This document shows positions 57,505-64,000 of a DNA stretch of 64,000 nt, piece by piece (positions within the stretch are counted from its first letter, which is position 1; each line of letters begins with the position of its first letter). Position numbers and translations under genes: made by a program. A model generated the notes under the pieces. The model searched no databases and was not told the DNA's origin. It was given only the letters and a program-made list of their open reading frames with translations. The stretch covers positions 99,559,349 to 99,623,348 of the forward strand of contig OY986438.1 of NCBI GenBank assembly GCA_963920525.1, given 5' to 3'. Origin of the DNA: Dichetophora obliterata. Taxonomy: Eukaryota > Arthropoda > Insecta > Diptera > Sciomyzidae.

Positions 57505-57682
57505 TAAGGCTCGCGAGCAAGAGCAGCCACCATTAGAAAAAAATCTTCCAGCTCGCGAGCCAGTCAAGAGCAGCGCTTAGAGCCGCTCGCGAGCGAACAT
57601 TTCTATTTAGACTGTAAAAAAAATCTGCAAACCTTTTCACTTCTATACAGCCACTTCGGAGGAGTTTTTGAATTTATGCATA

Positions 57683-58508
57683 CAGTGATGTGCAAAGAAA
57701 TAGGGACACCTTTATTTTTATATTTAAAGCTGCATGAATTATAGACAAGGTGCCCCAGATATAGTATTAATTACCTCGGTTGGTGACTTCCCATAATTAC
57801 TTGAGTAAAAAAACGCAAGGATGATTGTCACCCCTCCCCTCTTTGGGAGCTAGAGAGGAAAAATTGGAAAATATGTGCCATTTTTCCATAGATTATAACT
57901 TATTGAAAAGTTAATCAAATTAGCATTAAGGTGTTTATAAAACATTTTGCATAAAGACACATTTAAGAAAGTTATGAGACACTAAATTATAAAAAATTTT
58001 TTGATTCAACTTTGGTAATAAATATCTCGTAATTAAATATTTTTTTTAACATTTTTATGATGTAATTTTTTGTAATGATAAAGTTTTCTATTGACTTGGA
58101 TTTTGATCTTGCCATAGTACTTGAGGACTTAATGTAAACACAACTACTTTTCATTTTAAATTACCACACGTAAAACAGTTAGCTTTTAGTGTGGCACGAT
58201 TAGGAAATTGTTTTTTGTCATTAGTTTGAAGGTCGTGTAGTCCCTTTTTCAAGATACTATTGACTTTGGAGATTAGTTAAGAGATAAATAAAATAATGAG
58301 TAAGACGTAATGACACATACTTCCAAGTTTTCACTTTCTAGCTCCGAAGAGGGGGAGGGGTGATCCTCATCCATAAAGTTTTATACTCGCCTAATCAAGG
58401 AGAATCACCACCTGAGAGAATTAATGCTATACTTGGGGCTCCTTGTATACAATTCATGCAGCTTTGAATATAAAAATACAGGTGTCCCTATTTCCTTGCA
58501 CATCACTG
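57683..58508. mobile_element. Tc1-type MITE with ~200-bp TIRs
   Basis: CAGTGATGTGCAAAGAAATA (57683) is mirrored by TATTTCCTTGCACATCACTG ending at 58508. The inverted similarity continues through GGGACACCTTTATTTTTATA, GCAGCTTT...ATTCATGC, a CACCCCTCCCC block and GAGCTAGA, to about 57860 and 58335. The left flank is TA; the right flank reads TG, so the duplication is damaged. No transposase. The central 470 bp is AT-rich. Confidence 0.82.
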
Positions 58509-59544
58509 TGACATTCTACAATAGATGTGACAGCATCTGTGACATTCTACAAAGTTCTTTGTACAGTTCTTAACTGTTAGAAATTTGCCCTTGGTTATGT
58601 CTGCGGGTGAGTGTGTGCTCTTTGTCAATTAGTTCATGTGCACATATGAGTCTGTCTGAGTGTGTTTGTTGCGCTCAAAATAATAAAACATTCTAAATAC
58701 ATACTACAAACATCGATAAAGTCATAATTATAATTTTTTTTTAATTTTCAGCGATGATTATAAAATAGCAAAAACATTTCAACACCATTTGAAAACATTC
58801 TTATATTTTGTGAAAATTATTATTGTAAATAATTTTTTTTTTAATTTTGTTAACAAGAAACAACAACTAAAAACACATAACTTGGAAAAATAGACGTTAA
58901 CAAAAAAGTTAAAAAAGTTCGACAGTCACAGTTCTCTCCACAAAAAGTATGAGAAATTAAAATGTTTTTATTTTTTTCTTAAATTATTATTTTTTTTGCT
59001 ATAATTAGTAAAGTTGGTTGTTAGTATAAATCTTTTTTAATGTATGTATTATTTTTCATTTATTTTTTTAAATGTTTGGTATTGCAAAAAACTACGTACA
59101 ATTAGTAAAAACTTTTAAATTGAAAAACACGAAAATTTTGCTACTATAAAACAGAAAAAAGTTTAGACTACTAAACGAAAAACCGAAGCATAAACATGAA
59201 AAATTTTTAAATTTAGAAAACAACAAAATTTAAAAATTAAAAAAAAAACTAAAATAGTTACTAAGCATGGAAATTTTCGAAAGGAACTAATAAATCAAAA
59301 CATAAATAAATAAAATAAACAGTTTTGGGTAAATTGAAGTTAAGTAGTTTTAGAGTGTTTTTCATAACCTATTTATTTTTGTAAAGACTTTTTTTCACTA
59401 AATTCCGCTAAACTATGTAGTTGATTTTTTGTAACTGCTTTAATTTGGCTAAATTTTTGCTTAAAAATATTGTTTTATTTAATCTGTTGGTTTTGCTTTT
59501 GTTTTTGTTTTTTGTTTCTTTAAATTATTTTAACAAATTTATAC
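58509..59544. other. Upstream end of the giant intron
   Basis: AT-rich intron between the Tc1-type MITE and the 65-bp linker exon (minus strand, so just after its donor). No gene is seen. Confidence 0.5.
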
Positions 59545-59609
59545 CGGAGTTTTAGGTAGTTTCCGTCGTGTCGGCGAAGCCGGTGATTTGTCTGTTGTAG
59601 TTTCGGGGT
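59545..59609 (-). CDS. Fife: RIM/Fife-like gene, 65-bp linker exon (SPASPTRRKLPKTP)
   Basis: This short exon is too small to stand out as an open frame. It is bounded on the minus strand by a CAACAG acceptor (59611-59610) and a GTATAA donor (59544). It starts with two bases that complete the GAC codon left open by the PDZ exon. It then runs 21 codons through SPASPTRRKLPKTP and ends in phase 0, exactly the phase the next coding exon (3685) needs. It contains no stop codon and has a Pro/Ser/Thr/Arg-rich composition unlike the AT-rich flanks. It supplies the linker between the PDZ and C2A domains. The intron to the PDZ exon is 212 bp and the intron to the C2 exon is about 55.9 kb. The acceptor tract is weak in pyrimidines, so transcript support would help. 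Confidence 0.72.
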
Positions 59610-59821
59610 CTGTTGGTTTTGATTTTATATATAGAAATTTTTGGGAATTATTTTGTATCAAGAAAACAAAAAAAAATAACATTGTGGAAGAAAAAATGGA
59701 AGAAAAAAAATGAAATAATTATTTTATCTTACTTTTTGCTGTTGAAGAAGAACTTCAATGAAACTAAACTAAACATTTAGAGGCAAGAAAAAACACTTAA
59801 ACTGAAACATGTTTTGCTTAC

Positions 59822-60044
59822 CGGCTATGAGACCGAGTCCGATGGGACCATCGCCTGAACGGCGTGGTCCACTTTGATTGCCGCCACTGTTGCCAGGCGG
59901 CAGATTCTCGTCGAAAAGATCACACATGCGAAAATCTGTAGCATGCTCAACAAGCAGTTCGACGATGTCGCCCGTGCGATCCATAATCGAGCAAACCTCC
60001 TCGAAACTGCGATCGATGAGTGACATTGAGTTCCACTCGAGTAT
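59822..60044 (-). CDS. Fife: RIM/Fife-like active-zone scaffold, exon with second half of PDZ domain
   Basis: This internal exon encodes 74 codons plus one base. It opens with ILEWN, followed by SFEEV and VELLVE. These match the end of the PDZ domain of RIM and Piccolo proteins (ILEWN / EEV / hydrophobic last strand). A Gly/Ser/Pro-rich linker follows (LFDENLPPG, then GPRRSGDGPIGLGL). On the minus strand the acceptor is a good tttctgtttcag-type site just before 60044 and the donor is GTAAGC at 59821, leaving phase 1. The PDZ start (GLGF-type loop) must be in an exon beyond the window. RIM and Fife proteins sit at the presynaptic active zone and organise calcium channels and vesicles. RIM is the main alternative to Fife; the C2 exons farther left lack the basic RIM C2A stretch, which favours Fife. 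Family certain, exact paralogue moderate. Confidence 0.85.
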
Positions 60045-61033
60045 CTGAAACAGAAGTAGAGTATTAACAGAAGGAGTTTAAAAAAAAAAATAGATGAGTG
60101 TGGCTGCCATGAACGGTAGAAGTGAAATATATACCTAATTTTGTGTGAAATCCACTGAATTGAAATGCGAGCATGCGCCAGCAACAACAAAGCTCTGTAG
60201 TGTTTTGAGTTTTGTGTTTGAGAAAAAATAAATAAAACTACAAATGATTTTTATTTTTGAGCGAAAAAGTAAAATTCAGCAAATAATTCTTATTTATGAG
60301 CATAACATAAAAATTGAGAAATAACTTTCATTTCTAAGCGAAAAAAATAAAAATTGAGGAACAAATTTTATTCTTGAGAAAAATAATAAACTTCAAAAAT
60401 AAGTATTATTCTTGAACAGAAAAATAAAGAATAACTTTTATTATTGATCAAAAAAATAAAAATCGTATCATAATTTTTATTGTTGAGTTTTTGGTTATCG
60501 GTTATAATAATTACGATCCCTGGTTTTCCATTTCATTCAAGAGCAGCTTTATAAGAGACTCCTCTCTTCAAAGTCTTGTGTCAACAAAAAGCAAAGTTTT
60601 TCAAAGTAATATGTTATAAGTAACTAGCAAAAATGTTATAATAACACAAGAACATATTACTCACGCTGTCAGTAATGAGTTATATTATGTTACTAGTTAC
60701 TGACAAAGCAATATATATTACTTATTAATTACATCACAACACTGGTGTTTAATAAGTGTAATTATTCATTAATATTAATTAATACAGTGAGTGTGATGTT
60801 AAAATTATTGTTTAATAGCAATTTGTGTAATTGAGAGTTGGGCGAACGAAACAACACATAACCAGAAATCGAAAGAACTTATTGTGTCTGAACATATGTT
60901 TGCAGGAAAAGCTTTATCTTCATGGAAACGAAGACATCTAGCCTAGGACACATGTTAAATAAACAGAACTTCACTTGTGAAGAGTTTTTTGGTAGAATTG
61001 TTTACATAATAATGAACTTAAATTAATTTGTCG
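60045..61033. other. Intron upstream of the PDZ exon, with a ~38-bp minisatellite
   Basis: At 60230-60485 about six degenerate units of 32-40 bp follow each other. Each ends TTAT/TTTATT.NTGA and contains a central AAAATAAAAAT.GA box. The rest shows nothing recognisable; TAACTAG...TTACTAGTTA-type palindromes occur at 60620-60710. Confidence 0.6.
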
Positions 61034-61106
61034 GCCTTTGTAGTTTAGTGAAGAGAGCGCTATACTATCTACTCAGAGGTCCCCGGTTCGAATTCGGGCG
61101 CGGGCA
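61034..61106 (+). ncRNA. Decayed tRNA or tRNA-derived SINE head
   Basis: Seventy-three nt read as a tRNA-like unit: acceptor GCCTTTG against CGCGGGC (six of seven pair, with G-T), D arm GTTT...GAGC, and a good T arm CCCGG-TTCGAAT-TCGGG. Box A is TAGTTTAGTGAAG-like and box B GGTTCGAATTC. The anticodon stem does not pair, so no isotype can be given. The sequence continues without a clear 3' SINE body or poly(A). Confidence 0.5.
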
Positions 61107-62534
61107 TGGTTCTTTTCGCTTTCGTTGTTCTTTACTACATTTAAGAATTATTTAAACAAAAACCCACAGCTAAATTGTTGAAAATGTGGAATTAAAGGAC
61201 AGGAACAACTGAGGGCTGGAAATGCTTGCCAAGGTAAGGCATAACACTAGCCTCGGTTATAAGCAATTCAAATTGTCTTTCACGTTTGTATCGCCTAATC
61301 GATAATTGACGTATGGTTCCAATAAATTCTTCCTCTAATAATCTATGCCTTTCCTTTCAGGTCAAAGGCCAAATGTTGTTTGTATAAGTCGCATGTCTTG
61401 GTTCTTTGATGTTTTTAAAAAAACATTTCATTACTTAAAAATTTCAGGCACTTAAAAGGGAGTTACTTGTCCTCATGTTCATGAGGTGTAGGGTTTTTTT
61501 GCAAACTGTTCAGATACAATAAGTTTTTCGATTACTGGCAATGTGCCGTACATTTCCTTTTCTACATATTAATTCAGAAATAATTTTACCATGATCATAG
61601 ACACCATTATATGTTTAAGAACATGGTAGCAACAATCATTATCCGAATCATACTATGATCCGTCCTCCTAAGACATAATTGTTGCAACTACTTTGTATTT
61701 TCTCTGCATGTGTTTTATTATTTTTGATCCTTACAATTGCTTCCTACTCAATTTCTGAATTTTTTATTTACTCGTTTTGCGACTAAAAGTTTTTGTTTCG
61801 AGTATCTTTATATTTATTACCTTGTTTTGATTTTTTTTTTAGTATCCATTTGCTCCATGCCAACGCATTCGAGCAACATATTTGATCTGATTTGATTAAA
61901 TTTTATCATAGCGCAAAGTCAGCTCAATTTGTGTCACATCCTTCACATGTGAGGGGAAAGACATTTTTATTGCACCGTTATTTTTGCTCATTTTGGCTTA
62001 CATGTGATTTACAAGAAAATAAATTGTTGCCACAGATAAAGAAAAAATGGGGAGGGAAGGAAAAGAATAAAGGCAATTGCTTTCATTTTCGTAGAAATTG
62101 CAGTCATTTTCTTAAATAAGAGTTGTTGGAGAACTAATGAGAGTACATGGAGTATCAGCGCCATTCCAAGCATCTTTGGCACCCTGGCTCAGAATTTTTT
62201 TTGCGCCCTTTCTAATTTGTTAACGTATCATTTCAAAGGTGAGAGAGGATCTGTGGGAAAATGTAGAAAAATGCTTATGTTAAAACATATTCAAATTTAT
62301 TTAAATCTTATATGTGACAAAGACTTAATTAAAAAATATTTTTTTAGGCAGTGGCCGTTGCAAAATCATCAAAAAAATTGTCGTATTGAATTGAGTTTGC
62401 GACGCACAGTGTTTTGCGCTCATACACATTTGGAAATAAATAGAAGCAGTACTCCTATGATAATGAAATTTTTTATGATTAGTACGCTATCTAAGAAAAA
62501 TACTAAAAATTCTTTGAATCGGTTAGTTCTTAGA
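61107..62534. other. AT-rich intron, nothing recognised
   Basis: No supported coding region. Open frames at 61892 and 62217 are low-complexity and unlike known families. Confidence 0.4.
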
Positions 62535-62785
62535 GGTACCGCCTTTGGACCTATATTAAATTTTTGCATAATTTTGTATAGGAGGTAGACACAAAAATTT
62601 AACGATCTTAATAAAATTTGGTCAAAAGGCTTTGACATATAAAGTTATAGATGTATACTTAAAGTGGTGTTAATCAATTTGTTTTAAGGGGTACTTCCAT
62701 GGGACCTATATTAAATTTTTACTTAATTTTGTATGTGAGTTAGACGCAAAAGTTGACCAATCTTAATAAAATTTGGTCAAAATCA
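62535..62785. repeat. Two ~155-bp direct repeat units
   Basis: GGACCTATATTAAATTTTT, ATAATTTTGTAT, GTTAGAC.CAAAA.TT and AATCTTAATAAAATTTGGTC occur in the same order at 62535-62630 and 62690-62785. Confidence 0.75.
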
Positions 62786-63239
62786 ATCTCCTTAAGACAA
62801 ATCTCCTTAAGACATGTAAAATATATGAAAGTCTTATTTTCTTTTGTCTGGTTTTGTTTCAAAGAGTCACTCTGCACAAGGTTCATTTATTTATTTATTT
62901 AGGTATTGAGCTCGCTTTCAATTGCCACAACTTAATAAATAAGCTTTGGCTCTGTCTTTATAGCTCTGTATCTCAGTTTTTGCCTTGCTCGAGCCTCATC
63001 AGTTTTTTTTTTGTGCGCTCATGGCAGAATAACCATGTTGATGCAATTTGGAGAGCAAAAAAACGAGAGAGCAAAACATTGGCGTAGCTATAATGCCACT
63101 GTTGACAATTTATGCTTATTCGTTCAGCCATAGGGATGTAAAATTTACTTGTAACCGTATAAACCAATTGAGTACTCAGATTTTATGTACACGGAAAAAA
63201 ATGGTCCGTAGATATGTGGTGCTCTATTACATCAACACA
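62786..63239. other. AT-rich stretch, nothing recognised
   Basis: No gene is supported. It ends near the presumed LTR of the element at the window edge. Confidence 0.35.
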
Positions 63240-64000
63240 TAGAGTAAATCTCTACAGCCTATTTTACCTGTTCGTTACATTGATTCTTACCTTTTTGTTA
63301 CATTAATACTTACCTTTTGTTATATTGTACTAACCTTTAGTTTCATTAATAACGTATTATACTTACACTTGCCTATAAAACACTTGTTATAAAAAAACAT
63401 TTTGAATTGTATTCAGTTATTATAATTTCAGAAATTTTCATTTTGAAAATTTCAGTATTAAAAATTTGTTCAAAGAAAATTGTTCGAATAAAAAAATTAT
63501 AAAATAAAAAAATGGTTTTAAAATAAAAAAATGAATTTTAAACGAAATCCATAAACGTTCGCACTAAAACTGGCGATCCTGCGACCAAAATTGGCGATCC
63601 TACAAACCGCACTAAAATTGGCGCTCAACAACAGGGAGCAGTAAAATGACTACATCAATTTAAAAACAAAGCGACACCAATTCCACTACAGAGTCCCAAG
63701 CAAATTCTAATGGCAACAACTCATCAACAGACATTGGCACTACATCAGCAGATGGCTTAATTAATGAGAATCGGCCAAATCAAACACGTTCCACAACAGA
63801 TACGCCAACGCCCACTACACCTACGGTTGATACAGCTACAGCAGCACCAGCAACTGCTTCTGCACCAAGAACAACAAGTAGCATCAAAAACAAAAAACAA
63901 ACAGTTACACTGGACAGAGAACACACTACAGGCATTTACAACAATCAAAGATAGTTTTGCAAAGGAAACACTACTCAATCACATCAGTAGTAATGCAAAA
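63240..64000 (+). mobile_element. Gypsy-type LTR retrotransposon, 5' part, internally deleted
   Basis: A primer-binding-like TGGCGATCC at 63571-63579 is repeated at 63592-63600 and as TGGCGCTCA at 63619. The region before it would be the 5' LTR, with a ~22-bp tandem repeat (TTACATTGATTCTTACCTTT type) at 63272-63345. Its start is not defined. A gag-like frame starts at ATG 63646 (stop after five codons, then open), rich in Thr, Ser, Pro and Ala. From about 63905 a shifted frame reads LHWTENTLQAFTTIKDSFAK and ETLLNHISSNAK, the RT-to-RNase H connection of Ty3/gypsy pol. Gag rest, protease and most of the RT are absent between them. The element runs off the window. Confidence 0.65.

Noticed and set aside
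25082..61106. Three tRNA-like sequences as functional tRNA genes
   Set aside because: Acceptor, T or anticodon stems fail to pair in each, and two are internal parts of a repeated element.
60190..64000. Search for the first half of the PDZ domain
   Set aside because: No minus-strand GLGF-type or ITKV-type block was seen before the window edge; the exon must lie beyond 64000.

Overview
The window is AT-rich, intron-rich nuclear DNA from an insect, most likely a higher fly (Brachycera). I cannot name the species. The only host gene I can place is on the minus strand. Four of its exons lie at the two ends of the window: a half-PDZ exon (59822-60044) and a 65-bp linker exon (59545-59609) on the right, and two C2-domain exons (3504-3685 and 2701-3434) on the left. 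Reading phases fit at every junction. The encoded protein is a RIM/Piccolo-type presynaptic active-zone scaffold, most like fly Fife. Its 5' end lies beyond position 64000, and its 3' end probably lies to the left of position 1.

Between these exon pairs is one intron of about 55.9 kb (3686-59544) filled with mobile elements in several layers. Left part (1-31 kb): a jockey-type LINE tail, a mariner relic, fold-back and MITE-like elements, a small two-exon gene whose intron received a MITE, a TTA-flanked element carrying a decayed spliced zinc-finger gene, dispersed repeats of about 130 bp, two TIR elements with an internal tRNA-like segment, an antisense LINE relic, and a relic of a transposon-associated protein. 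Middle (31.5-36 kb): a nest in which a TAA-flanked element contains a Tc1-like element that itself contains a mariner-like element. From 36 to 40.7 kb there is plain AT-rich intron.

Right part: a LOA/R1-type LINE (40.7-43.0 and 49.45-50.5 kb) is interrupted by a decayed BEL/Pao LTR retrotransposon in the same orientation as the host gene (43.3-49.45 kb). It is followed by a Tc1-like element (50.5-53.3 kb) split by a hAT-type element with a perfect 8-bp target duplication, a second LOA tail (53.9-54.7 kb), a MITE within a MITE (55.2-56.8 kb), a short near-palindromic MITE (57.4 kb) and a Tc1-type MITE (57.7-58.5 kb). Upstream of the PDZ exon are a minisatellite, a tRNA-like sequence and, at the window edge, an internally deleted gypsy-type LTR element.

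No CRISPR array, operon, rRNA gene or intact functional tRNA is visible. The points most worth a second look are the phase-matched host exons, the datable insertion nests, the TIR element with an integral tRNA-like segment, the TTA-flanked element with a spliced C2H2 gene, and the telomere-like CCTAA tails of the LOA LINEs. All assignments come from reading the sequence and recalled family features; no database search was done.
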